Positions 36,637 to 45,409 of a stretch of 64,000 nucleotides of DNA are shown one piece after another. The stretch is from WHTI01 sp963826105 (GTDB lineage: Bacteria > Actinomycetota > CADDZG01 > WHSQ01): assembly GCA_963826105.1 (NCBI GenBank), contig CAWGWA010000001.1, positions 1 to 64,000 of the forward strand, written 5' to 3'. The notes below the pieces were generated by a model, which saw only the letters and a program-made list of their open reading frames with translations, ran no database searches and was not told the origin of the DNA. Numbering within the stretch: the first letter of the stretch is position 1; each line of letters opens with the position of its first letter. A program made the translations under genes and the position numbers.

Positions 36637-38529
36637 TCAGGCCAGGAAACTGAAGAACGCGAACAGGAGCCCGGGGAAGTCGAGCGCCCCGTTCCCGCCC
36701 TGCACGTAGAGGGTCGCCGAATCACCGGGCGAGACCTCGGTCCCCGGGTCCGGGTCCTGGCTGCACACGACGCCCGGAGGTTCCGCGCACGCTCCCTCGG
36801 GGTCGGTTTGCGTCACGCTGAGTCCGTACTCCTCCTCGAGGAACGCTTCGGCCTCGTCCCCGTCCGAGCCGGTGACGTCGGGCATCGGTTCGGAGCCACC
36901 ACCCTCGGACACGAGGATCGTGACCGTGTCCCCCTTCTGGGCCTCGGCTCCTCCCTCCGGGTCCTGGGCGATGACGGTTCCCTCGGGTTCATCGGAAGAC
37001 TCGTGGTTCACGCTCGCGACCAGGCCGGCGGCCTCGATGTTGGCGACCGCCTGGTCCTCCGACTGTCCGGTGACGAACGGGACGATGACGGTCTCGCCGC
37101 CGGACGAGATGAACACGTCGACCTCTGAGTTGCGATCGGCCTCCTCGCCGGCAAGTGGATCTTGATCGAAGATCTGACCCGGTTCGAACTCGTCGTTCTC
37201 TTCTTCGATGGTGTCACCGAGCTTGAGCTTCGCCTCTTCGAGCGCCGCCTCGGCTTCCTCGAGCGTCATCCCCTCGAGATCGGGGACCTCGGTCTGCCGG
37301 GCGCCCAAGGACACGACCAGGCGGATCTTGTCCCCTTCCTCCGCGGTCTCGCCCTCCTCAGGATCCTGCTCGAGTACTTCGCCCTCGGGCTTACCGCTGG
37401 CGCGGCGTTCGATCTCCCATCCGAGCCCGGCTTCGTCGAGGACATCGCGCGCCTCGGTTTCGGTGAGACCGACGACGCCTGGGACCTCCACCTTCTCTCC
37501 ACCCAAGAGGCTGTTGGCGAGGAAGAACGCGGCGATACCCGCGACCAACAGGATGCCGAGCGTGACCCAGATGTAGAACCATGGGCTGCGACCGTCGTTC
37601 TCGTCGTCGTACATCACTTCGGTCTGACGCATGACCTGCGTTCCGGATCCGGCCATGACGGAGGTTTGTGCCGCGGTCTGGGCTGAAGCGAGGACCTTCT
37701 GGCCGTTCAGGAAACGATCGATGTCGGCTCGCATCTCATCCGCGCTGTTGTAACGAGCGCCCGGAGCCTTGGCCATGGCCTTCATTACGATCGCGTCGAG
37801 GTCTGCCGGAACGTCGCGGTTCAAGCGGGACGGCGGGGTGGCCTCTTCCCGCACGTGCTTGTAGGCGATCGACAGCGGCGTGTCCCCGGTGAACGGCGGG
37901 CTGCCGGCGAGGCTCTCGTACAGCACGCAACCGAGCGCGTAGATGTCGGATCGGGCGTCGACCGGTTCGCCCTGAGCCTGCTCGGGAGAGAGGTACGCCG
38001 CGGTTCCGATCACCATCCCGGTCTGGGTCATGGTTGCGTCCTGTTCACCACCGACGGCACGGGCGATCCCGAAGTCCGTGACCTTGGTCTGGCCGGCGCT
38101 CGTCAGCATGATGTTCCCGGGCTTGATGTCGCGGTGAATGATCCCGGAGCCGTGTGCGCGCTGAAGCGCGGCGCCTACGTCGGCAGCGATCTCCGCGGCG
38201 CGCTCGGGCATCAATGCGCCGTTATCGGCGATCACTTCGGCAAGCGTGCGGCCTTCGATGTACTCCATGACGATGTAGTAGGTGTCGCCGTCCGAGCCGA
38301 AGTCGTAGAGGCCAACGATGTTGGGGTGGCTGAGATTGGCTGCCCTCTGGGCTTCGCGGCGGAAACGCTCAACGAAGGAAGGGTCGCGCGAGAATCGCTC
38401 GGACAGCACCTTGACGGCGACGTCGCGGCCGAGGAGTTCGTCCCGAGCGCGGTAGACCTCGGCCATGCCGCCGGATCCGACCGGCTCGATGACCTCGTAT
38501 CGGCCCCCGTACTTGTGTTTCCCGTTCAC
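36637..38529 (-). CDS. pknB: Ser/Thr protein kinase PknB with four PASTA domains
   Basis: The 630-aa kinase has a cytosolic catalytic domain (residues ~10-275: GSGGMAEVY, VAVKVL, HRDIKPGN, DFGIARA, GTAAYLSPEQ), a Thr-rich juxtamembrane linker, one membrane helix (FYIWVTLGILLVAGIAAFFLA, about 320-340) and four extracellular PASTA domains (residues ~350-615; each with VPDLEGMTLEEAE-like cores) that bind muropeptides and lipid II. It controls cell-wall synthesis and division. The C-terminus ends with an odd hydrophobic run (FPGLLFAFFSFLA), unusual for PknB. GTG 38529 has a GGAG upstream. Confidence 0.95.
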   Translation of the reverse strand: MNGKHKYGGRYEVIEPVGSGGMAEVYRARDELLGRDVAVKVLSERFSRDPSFVERFRREAQRAANLSHPNIVGLYDFGSDGDTYYIVMEYIEGRTLAEVIADNGALMPERAAEIAADVGAALQRAHGSGIIHRDIKPGNIMLTSAGQTKVTDFGIARAVGGEQDATMTQTGMVIGTAAYLSPEQAQGEPVDARSDIYALGCVLYESLAGSPPFTGDTPLSIAYKHVREEATPPSRLNRDVPADLDAIVMKAMAKAPGARYNSADEMRADIDRFLNGQKVLASAQTAAQTSVMAGSGTQVMRQTEVMYDDENDGRSPWFYIWVTLGILLVAGIAAFFLANSLLGGEKVEVPGVVGLTETEARDVLDEAGLGWEIERRASGKPEGEVLEQDPEEGETAEEGDKIRLVVSLGARQTEVPDLEGMTLEEAEAALEEAKLKLGDTIEEENDEFEPGQIFDQDPLAGEEADRNSEVDVFISSGGETVIVPFVTGQSEDQAVANIEAAGLVASVNHESSDEPEGTVIAQDPEGGAEAQKGDTVTILVSEGGGSEPMPDVTGSDGDEAEAFLEEEYGLSVTQTDPEGACAEPPGVVCSQDPDPGTEVSPGDSATLYVQGGNGALDFPGLLFAFFSFLA

Positions 38530-38563
38530 AGATATCTCCGTTCAGCGAGTCGCGGGAACACTA

Positions 38564-39895
38564 CTAGTCGCCATCCTCGTCGTCCTCGTCATCTTCGGGG
38601 AAACCCTTCCCGTCGCTCACGTAGAGCGTGATCTGCGACCCCGATTCGACCGTTGAGCCGGGCTCCGGATCGCTACCTACTACCGTGTGCTTCTCAGCGT
38701 CGTGCGGTACCTCCTGGATAAAAGGGATCAGCCCCAGATCGTCCCGGAGATAGCGCTCGACGTCCTTGTCCTTGTCCCCGAGGATCTCCTCCGGGATCTC
38801 CACCGTGGTCGGCTCGGGAGTGATCGATTCCTCGGGCGTCGGCGTGGGTGTGGGCGTTGGGGTTGCCGTGGCGGTGGGCCCCACGCCCGGCCCGTCGCCG
38901 GGGTCGTCCTCCGAAGCGAACACCCGCACGCCGAGGATGCCTACGGTCAGGAGCGCGAGTAGCGCGAACGTGATGAGGACCTTGCGACCCAGGCGCTCCG
39001 GGTCCCAGCGGTCGCCGGGGATCGGCCACACGGTGCTCTCGACGAGGGTCTCGTCCAAGTCGTCTTCCGCCGCCGCCCCTCCGGCGATCGCAGCGGACAG
39101 CGCGGCCGCCATCTCCCGGCAGCTCGGGCGCGCGGCCGGGTCCTTCGCGGTCGCCCTGGCGACCACGTCATCGAGTTCCGTCGGGACGTCTGGGTTGACC
39201 GAGCTGGGGGCCGGCACCTCATCGGTGGCGTGACGCATCGCGACGGCGACCGCGGAATCGGCGGTGAAGGGCACCTCCCCGGTGAGCATCTCGTAGAGGA
39301 CGATCCCAAGCGCGTAGATGTCCGAGGCCGGAACGACCTTGTCTCCGCCGGCTTGTTCGGGCGAGAGATAGTTCGCGGTGCCGAGCATCGTGCCGGTGAC
39401 GGTTAGGTTCGAGTCTCCGGCCGCGCGCGCGATGCCGAAGTCGGTGACCTTAACCTTGCCGTGGTCGTCGACGATCACGTTGGCGGGCTTGATGTCTCGG
39501 TGGATGATGCCCGCCGCGTGCGCGTGATCGAGAGCGACGCAGATCTGTGCTGCGATCCGCGCGGCGCTCGCGGGCTCGAGCGGTCCCCGGTGCCGGATGA
39601 CATCGGAGAGGTCGCTGCCCTCGGCGAACTCCATCACGATGAAGTGCCGGCCCTCGTCCTCTCCGTAGTCGAAGATGCCGGCGATGTTGGGATGCGAAAG
39701 TGAGGCGACCGCACGGGCTTCCCGGCGGAAGCGCTCTACGAAACGAGGATCCCCCGCGAGGTGCTCGCGCAGGATCTTGACCACGACCGTGCGGTTGAGG
39801 CGTTCGTCCTGCGCCTTGTAGACGGCCCCCATGCCGCCGGCCGCGATGGCGTCCCCGATCCGGTACCGGCCCCCGAGGAGGCCCTCGTCTACCAA
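38564..39895 (-). CDS. pknA: Ser/Thr protein kinase PknA-like with one PASTA domain
   Basis: The 443-aa kinase resembles PknA by gene order. The catalytic domain (GGMGAVYKAQDERLNRTVVVKIL, HRDIKPANV, DFGIARA, YLSPEQ) runs from ~8 to 275, then comes a linker, a membrane helix (VLITFALLALLTVGILGVRVF, ~308-328), a Pro/Thr linker and a single C-terminal PASTA-like domain. Mycobacterial PknA lacks PASTA, so this version is extended. Its TTG start at 39895 overlaps the pbpA stop, so translation is coupled. Confidence 0.9.
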   Translation of the reverse strand: MVDEGLLGGRYRIGDAIAAGGMGAVYKAQDERLNRTVVVKILREHLAGDPRFVERFRREARAVASLSHPNIAGIFDYGEDEGRHFIVMEFAEGSDLSDVIRHRGPLEPASAARIAAQICVALDHAHAAGIIHRDIKPANVIVDDHGKVKVTDFGIARAAGDSNLTVTGTMLGTANYLSPEQAGGDKVVPASDIYALGIVLYEMLTGEVPFTADSAVAVAMRHATDEVPAPSSVNPDVPTELDDVVARATAKDPAARPSCREMAAALSAAIAGGAAAEDDLDETLVESTVWPIPGDRWDPERLGRKVLITFALLALLTVGILGVRVFASEDDPGDGPGVGPTATATPTPTPTPTPEESITPEPTTVEIPEEILGDKDKDVERYLRDDLGLIPFIQEVPHDAEKHTVVGSDPEPGSTVESGSQITLYVSDGKGFPEDDEDDEDGD

Positions 39896-41360
39896 TCCCT
39901 CAGACGACGATCGGCTTCGAGAACCGCTTTGGCCATCGGCGCCGCCACTAGTCCACCGGTGGCCTCTGCCCCGAACGACCCTCCGTTCTGTACGAACACC
40001 GCGACGACCAGCTGCGGGTCATCGGCGGGAGCGAACGAGATGAACCATGCGTGCGGGTTGGCACCCTCGGCACTCTGGGCAGTGCCGGTCTTGCCGGCAA
40101 CCTCGACGCCTTCGATCGCGGCGTTGGTTCCGGTCCCGCTCTCGACGACGGCGACCATCATCTCTTTGACGTCGTTCGCGTTCTGGGCCGACATCGCCTC
40201 GCCCATGAGATCTGGGGCTCGGGCTCGCTGACCGTGCCGGCCGACGCGTCGATGATGCGATGAAGGAGACGAGGCACCGGGACGTCGCCACCGTTCGCGA
40301 CGGCTGCAGCGATCATCGCCATCTGGAGCGTCGTGGCGGCAACTTCACCCTGTCCGATGCCCGCGTACGCGCGCAGCGGCTCCTGCTCATCCGGGATGTT
40401 CGGGAACCTGCTCGGTGCGGTCCCGATCTCCAGCGGAAGTGCTTCGTTGAATCCCATCCGGTCGGCCATCTCCCGTACGTCGTCGGGCACCTCGAGCCCG
40501 ATGATGCCGAAGGTCGTGTCGCACGAGATCTCCAGAGCGGTGAAGAGATCGATCTGTCCGGAGCCGGTGCATGCAGTGTTCGAGAAGTTGGTCAGGGTCT
40601 CGTTCGTGAGCGGGAGATCGAGTTCGTTCGGGTCCGGGAACGTCGAGTCCGGTTGATAGCGGCCCGACTCGAGGGCCGCCGACGCGGTGAGCACCTTGAA
40701 GGTCGAGCCCGGCGGGAAGGTCCGACGGGTTGCCACGGCGACGAGAGGGCTGGTCCCCGAGTTCGGGTCGAGCGTCTGGTAGTAGTCCTCGGCCGTACCC
40801 GTGTTGAACGACGCGAGTGGGTTGGGATCGAAGCTGGGGTTGCTGTACATCGCGCGGATCTCGCCGGTCGTCGGATCGAGCGCGACGACGGCCCCTACGT
40901 TGTCGCCGAGTGCATCGCGGGCGACCTCCTGGAGGCGCGAGTCGATCGACAGGACGACGTCGTCGCCCCGTTCCCCGGAGCCGAGCAGCCGGTCCTGGAG
41001 ATCCTGCATCGATAGCGTTCCACCCTCCCCGATCAGGTCGTCGTCGAAGGCGGCTTCGATCCCGGTTGCCTCTCCGGCGAACGGCAGGTAACCGGTGATG
41101 TGCGCGAACAGTTCACCCTCGGGATAGGTGCGCTTGTACTTGTACTTGCCCTTGGTGGCGACGCTCCGCGCGATCTCGACGTCGTCGATCGTGACGATCG
41201 AGCCGCGCTTGACCGAGTACTTCTTGATGAGCGCTCGGCTGTTGGCCCCGTTGTTGGCGATGTCGCTCGCAGCGAAGATCTGCACGTAGTTGAGTTGCAC
41301 GAAGACGGCGAGGAACAACGCGATCAGAGCGATCCCGACGCGACGGATCTGCCGCTCCAT
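39889..41360 (-). CDS. pbpA: Penicillin-binding protein A (transpeptidase)
   Basis: The ~490-aa class B PBP starts with a membrane anchor (IALIALFLAVFVQLNYVQIF), a dimerisation domain and the transpeptidase with the three motifs: SXXK in PPGSTFKVL, SXN-type SCD in ISCDTTFG, and KTG in VAGKTGTAQS. It crosslinks septal or lateral peptidoglycan and works with the downstream RodA-type polymerase. A one-base deletion near 40205 (between EPEPQI and MGEAMS) splits it; restored it is 491 codons. Its ATG (41360) overlaps the rodA stop by 1 nt. Confidence 0.92.
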
Positions 41361-42682
41361 CAGCCCCGGCCCCCGATCAGGATCTCGGCTGTGCGTGCCG
41401 GGTCGGGCTCCGCCGCCCCCTGATGCGATATCCGCAACAGCAGCGCGACCAGGATGAAGTTGGAGACGAGGCTCGACCCTCCGTAGGACACGAACGGCAA
41501 AGTGATACCGGTCAGTGGCAGCAACCTCGTGACGCCGCCGAGGATGATGAACGTCTGCACCCCGATAGTCACGGTCAGGCCCATCGCCAACAGCTGACCG
41601 AAGTCATCGCGCGACCGCACCGCGATGCGCAGACCGCGGGCGATGATCAGCATGAAGATCATCAGGATCGCGACAGTGCCCATCAGCCCGAGTTCCTCAC
41701 CCAGAGCCGAATAGACGAAGTCGGTCTCGGCCGCGGGGATCAGGTCGGGCCGTCCCTGGCCGAATCCGGTGCCGAACAATCCCCCGGTCGCCAGCGCGAA
41801 CAACGATTGCGCCATCTGATACGAGTCGCCTCCGATCAGATCGGGATTGAAGACGTCGAGCCAGATGCGAACACGCAGCTGAACGTGCGAGAAGACCTGG
41901 TGCCCGATGTAGGCGCCGATGAAGAACAAGACGAACCCGAACGCCATGTAGACGAAGCGCGCAGTCGCGATGTAGAGCATCACGAGGAAGATCGAGAAGA
42001 ACAGCAGGGACGACCCGAGGTCCTTCTCGTAGAACATGACCGCGAGCGACACGCCCCACATCACCAGGAGCGGACCGAAGTGCTTGAGGTCGGGAACGTG
42101 GAACGTCAGCACCTTCTTGGATGCGATCGCCAGCAGCTCCTTGCGCTCGGCGAGGTACGCGGCGAAGAAGATGACCAGGCAGATCTTGGCGAGCTCACCC
42201 GGCTGGAACGAGAATCCCCCGAAGCGGATCCACAGCTTGGCCCCGCCGACCGTCGTTCCGAACGGAACCGGGAGCAGCAGCAACCCGAGCCCGGTGAACC
42301 CGAGGATGTACTTGAAGCGAGCGAGCATCTTGAAGTCTCGAACCAGCAGCAAGGTACCGACGAAGAAGACGAGCCCCACTATCGACCACGACACCTGCGT
42401 CGGTCCGGATCCCTTGGGCGAGAGCCGGTAGACGACCGCGAGCCCGACGGTGTTCAGCAGGGCGACGAGCGGAAGGATCAGGGGGTCGGCCTCGCGGGCG
42501 AAGCGGCGCATGACGATGTGGGCTACGACGTATCCAACAACCAGGACGAACATGAACGGGATCACATCGGCAAGCCGGTCTGTGTTGCGAGCGACGGCCA
42601 CGAGAGCCAGGGCGCCGCAGCCGACTATCAGGGCGAGGATCAGGAGCGAGAGTTCGGTGTTCCGGCGCCGGGAGGCCGGCAT
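41360..42682 (-). CDS. rodA: FtsW/RodA/SpoVE-family peptidoglycan glycosyltransferase
   Basis: The 440-aa protein has about ten membrane helices and the SEDS signatures (PGELAKICLVIFFAAYLAERK, KDLGSSLLFF, GHEVFSH-like QVFSHVQLR, ALGEELG, LPFVSYGGSSL). It polymerises lipid II glycans, with the adjacent PbpA providing crosslinking. Order in the operon matches mycobacterial rodA. It overlaps pbpA by 1 nt and pstP by 1 nt. Confidence 0.93.
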   Translation of the reverse strand: MPASRRRNTELSLLILALIVGCGALALVAVARNTDRLADVIPFMFVLVVGYVVAHIVMRRFAREADPLILPLVALLNTVGLAVVYRLSPKGSGPTQVSWSIVGLVFFVGTLLLVRDFKMLARFKYILGFTGLGLLLLPVPFGTTVGGAKLWIRFGGFSFQPGELAKICLVIFFAAYLAERKELLAIASKKVLTFHVPDLKHFGPLLVMWGVSLAVMFYEKDLGSSLLFFSIFLVMLYIATARFVYMAFGFVLFFIGAYIGHQVFSHVQLRVRIWLDVFNPDLIGGDSYQMAQSLFALATGGLFGTGFGQGRPDLIPAAETDFVYSALGEELGLMGTVAILMIFMLIIARGLRIAVRSRDDFGQLLAMGLTVTIGVQTFIILGGVTRLLPLTGITLPFVSYGGSSLVSNFILVALLLRISHQGAAEPDPARTAEILIGGRG

Positions 42683-43956
42683 CAGTCAGCGCCTGCCTTA
42701 CTCGTTTCGGCCGGTTCCCCGACTAACGCTTCGAGGCTCTCCACGACCTCGCGCGCTTCCTCGAGCGAGTCGGTCTTGATGCCGTCCTCGAGGTCGGCGC
42801 GTTTGAAGCTCGGGATGTCTTCGGCCGCGATATCCGTCTCCTCCTCGACCTCACGGAGGCTGATCCCTAGGACCTCCTCCGGACGACCCTTGAAGATCGT
42901 CACGACGTCGGCATCGTTCAGACCCACGAACCACGAGTTGTTGAGCGAGTAACGCAGCGCGCCGTACCCGGCCCCCGCCAGCACCGCGAGGATCAAGACC
43001 CAGAAGACGAGCTTGCGGAGGATCCGCCGTCCGGTGCCGGTGCCGGTGTCGTTGTCGGACGATGACGACTCTGGCGGCGGCCCCAGGGGGGCGTCGGTCG
43101 GACGCCCGGTGGTCCGCTCGATGATCGAGGTCCCTTCCTTGGGAGCAGTCTTCGCGGGTGGAGCCGCGCCGGCCGGCACCTCACCGGTGAGCGACGTGGA
43201 CACGGCCGCTTGATCGTCCGCGGGTGGCGGAGGCGGGGCCGCGCCGGTGTCGGTTAGGTCGAGGACGACCACGGTGATGTTGTCGTCGCCCCCGGCCTCG
43301 TTGGCGAGCTCTACAAGTTGATCGGCGGTGCGCTGCGGGTCGGCGGTGTCGTGCATGACCCGCCCGATCGTCGGCTCGTCGACCATCGACGTCAGACCGT
43401 CGGAGCAAAGCATCAGGCGATCGCCGTCGCGCAACTCGAACGAGCGCAGGTCGACCCTGACCTCGGGGTCGATACCCAGTGACCTCGTGATCATGTTGCG
43501 CTGCGGATGCCGGGCTGCTTCTTCCTCGGTGAGCTGACCTTCCCGCACCAGACGGCCGACGAGCGTGTGGTCCTCCGACATCCTCGCCAGCTTTTCGCTG
43601 CGCAAGAGATAAGCCCTGGAGTCACCAACGTGGGCCAGGTGCGCGGTAGGCCCATTGATCAGCAGGATCGTGCAGGTGGTGCCCATCCCGTGCAGCGAGT
43701 CGTCGCGCGTCGCCTTCTCGAAGATCGTCCGGTTCGCGTCCTTGATCAGTTCGGCGAGGGAATCGGGGTTGGTGGGATCGACCCGTGAGATGCCCTCCGA
43801 CAAGGCGTCCACGGCGGTCGAGGAAGCGACCTCGCCGGCGGCGTGACCACCCATCCCGTCGGCGATCCCGTAGATGGGCTCCAGGACGATGTAGGAGTCC
43901 TCGTTCCCTTCGCGGACCCGACCGACGTCGGTCCGTACCCCGACATGGACCCTCAC
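42682..43956 (-). CDS. pstP: PP2C-family Ser/Thr phosphatase PstP
   Basis: The 424-aa phosphatase starts at GTG 43956, which overlaps the fhaB stop by 4 nt (GTGA). The PP2C domain (residues ~1-240) has TDVGRVREGNEDS, GIADGMGGHAAGEVAS, LAHVGDSRAYLLR, LCSDGLT and GDDNITVVVLD, with the metal-binding Asp residues in place. A linker and one membrane helix (LVFWVLILAVLAGAGYGALRY) follow, then an ~85-aa external tail. It dephosphorylates PknA, PknB and their targets. A longer frame reaches 44151, but that part is out of frame with fhaB and is spurious. Confidence 0.93.
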   Translation of the reverse strand: MRVHVGVRTDVGRVREGNEDSYIVLEPIYGIADGMGGHAAGEVASSTAVDALSEGISRVDPTNPDSLAELIKDANRTIFEKATRDDSLHGMGTTCTILLINGPTAHLAHVGDSRAYLLRSEKLARMSEDHTLVGRLVREGQLTEEEAARHPQRNMITRSLGIDPEVRVDLRSFELRDGDRLMLCSDGLTSMVDEPTIGRVMHDTADPQRTADQLVELANEAGGDDNITVVVLDLTDTGAAPPPPPADDQAAVSTSLTGEVPAGAAPPAKTAPKEGTSIIERTTGRPTDAPLGPPPESSSSDNDTGTGTGRRILRKLVFWVLILAVLAGAGYGALRYSLNNSWFVGLNDADVVTIFKGRPEEVLGISLREVEEETDIAAEDIPSFKRADLEDGIKTDSLEEAREVVESLEALVGEPAETSKAGAD

Positions 43957-44417
43957 TTGCGCATCTCCATGACGGTGCGACCGATCTTGATCCGATCGCC
44001 GCGCTGAAGTTCGGTCGCCGCGGTGATGCGGCGCCGGTTGAGATAGGTGCCGTTGGTCGACCCGAGGTCCTCGAGCATGAGTTTGTCGTCGCGCTCGAAG
44101 ATCCGAGCGTGCTTCGAGGACACGTACGACTCGTCGAGCGTGATCTGGCAATCGCTCGACCGGCCGATGAGTAGTTCGCCGGTGACCGTGTAGGTCTTGC
44201 CCTTCAGCTTCTCGCCCTCGATGACGGCGACCGTTCTCGTCGGCTTCTTGCTTCGCTTCCCGCTCTTGGCCGGAGCGCTCCCTGCCGCTCTCGGTGCAGG
44301 TGCCGCCGCGCCCTGTGGTCTGAGCTCGACATAGATCGCCTTCACCGCGCGCGCTACGAAGAGATAGAGGATCGCGAGGAACGCGTATTTGAGGACATCG
44401 AGGACCAGTACCGGCAT
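43953..44417 (-). CDS. fhaB: FHA-domain protein FhaB (FipA)
   Basis: The 154-aa protein has an N-terminal membrane helix (LKYAFLAILYLFVARAVKA) and a C-terminal FHA domain: LLIGRSSDCQITLDESYVSSKHARIF and LEDLGSTNGTYLN, with the Arg, Ser, His and Asn-Gly phosphothreonine contacts. In mycobacteria FhaB binds FtsZ and PknA-phosphorylated partners. It overlaps fhaA by 1 nt and pstP by 4 nt. Confidence 0.92.
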   Translation of the reverse strand: MPVLVLDVLKYAFLAILYLFVARAVKAIYVELRPQGAAAPAPRAAGSAPAKSGKRSKKPTRTVAVIEGEKLKGKTYTVTGELLIGRSSDCQITLDESYVSSKHARIFERDDKLMLEDLGSTNGTYLNRRRITAATELQRGDRIKIGRTVMEMRK

Positions 44418-45187
44418 CAGTCCGCCTTCGTCTCGAAGATCAGCTCGATCGCACCGAACGTTATCCGGTCCCCATGATCGAGCGCGTGCTCGCGGGCCAG
44501 AGTTCCATTGACCGAGGTGCCGTTGGTCGACCCGAGGTCGACGATCAGCCAGTGCCCGCCTTCGTGCCTCAACTCTGCGTGCTTACGGGACACGTTCTGA
44601 TCCGAGAGGACGACATCGTTGCTCGACATCCTCCCGATCGTTACCGGAGCCTTGGTGATCGAGATCCGCTCCGTCTCATTGCCTTCGTCGTCGAACACCA
44701 CGAGGGTCGCGTCGGATGGTCCGGCGCTCGCTCCCGGCGCGATCGCAACCGCTCGCGTCATCGACGGGTCGGAGGTCGACGGATCGTGGGTCGAAACGCT
44801 CGGCCCGGCGACGTCGGGATCGGCGGAAAGGGCAGCCTCGAGCGTGAACTTCCCTTTACCGAAGCCCTCGGTCTCGTGGAACGTGACCCTCGGGAGCCCC
44901 ATGAGGTTCCAACGGTTCTCCTTGGCCGCCTGGATCACGATGTCGGAGAACTCGCGCTGTAGTCCTGCCTCCATCTGCGAGAAGCGGGAGTAGTCGTCGG
45001 GTCCCATGAAGACCCGGAACTCGTTGGGGGCGTAGACGCGGTTAACCGAGACGGTCTTGTTCTCGGCCATCTCCCTGAGGATCTTCCGCCCCACCTCGAT
45101 CGGCTGCAGGCCGGAACGGAAGACCTTGGTGAAGAAGCCCTCGACGAGGCCCTCCAGTTTCTGCTCGATGCTTTTGGCTACGCCCAC
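44417..45187 (-). CDS. fhaA: FHA-domain protein FhaA
   Basis: The 256-aa protein has an N-terminal DUF3662 domain (KSIEQKLEGLVEGFFTKVFRSGLQPIEVGRKILREM, residues ~1-115), a linker and a C-terminal FHA domain (VTIGRMSSNDVVLSDQNVSRKHAELR, LGSTNGTSVNG). FhaA regulates peptidoglycan synthesis by binding MviN/MurJ or PknB-phosphorylated partners. It opens the operon fhaA-fhaB-pstP-rodA-pbpA-pknA-pknB, in mycobacterial order. Confidence 0.93.
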   Translation of the reverse strand: MGVAKSIEQKLEGLVEGFFTKVFRSGLQPIEVGRKILREMAENKTVSVNRVYAPNEFRVFMGPDDYSRFSQMEAGLQREFSDIVIQAAKENRWNLMGLPRVTFHETEGFGKGKFTLEAALSADPDVAGPSVSTHDPSTSDPSMTRAVAIAPGASAGPSDATLVVFDDEGNETERISITKAPVTIGRMSSNDVVLSDQNVSRKHAELRHEGGHWLIVDLGSTNGTSVNGTLAREHALDHGDRITFGAIELIFETKAD

Positions 45188-45266
45188 GACGGCAGATTAC
45201 CCGCGCTCGGGAGGCCTACCCCTTGGTACCCTGAGGCCTCCCCCAGGAGAAGTCTTCTCGGGGCAT

Positions 45267-45349
45267 GGGCGAGTGGTGGAACGGCAGACACGCTGGCTTC
45301 AGGTGCCAGTGCTCGCAAGAGTGTGGGGGTTCAAATCCCCCCTCGCCCA
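45267..45349 (+). tRNA. tRNA-Leu (CAG anticodon)
   Basis: The class II tRNA has a long variable arm (TGCTCGCAAGAGTG), acceptor GGGCGAG paired with CTCGCCC, anticodon stem CTGGC/GCCAG around TTCAGGT (anticodon CAG), and T-arm GGGGGTTCAAATCCCCC. The mycobacterial leuT gene is likewise beside fhaA. Confidence 0.95.
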
Positions 45350-45409
45350 CGAAGAGGCTTGTCCGGATGTGTCTCGTTTCTCGAGCCGAGGTCCGGTAGA
45401 ACTTCAGGC

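Noticed and set aside
41423..42952. 509-codon plus-strand reading frame
   Set aside because: It is antisense to rodA and pstP; composition is low-complexity Glu/Gln/Arg, as expected from the complement of membrane-protein codons.
43957..44151. Upstream extension of pstP
   Set aside because: The added residues lie in another frame of fhaB and show no PP2C similarity; GTG 43956 overlaps the fhaB stop as expected.
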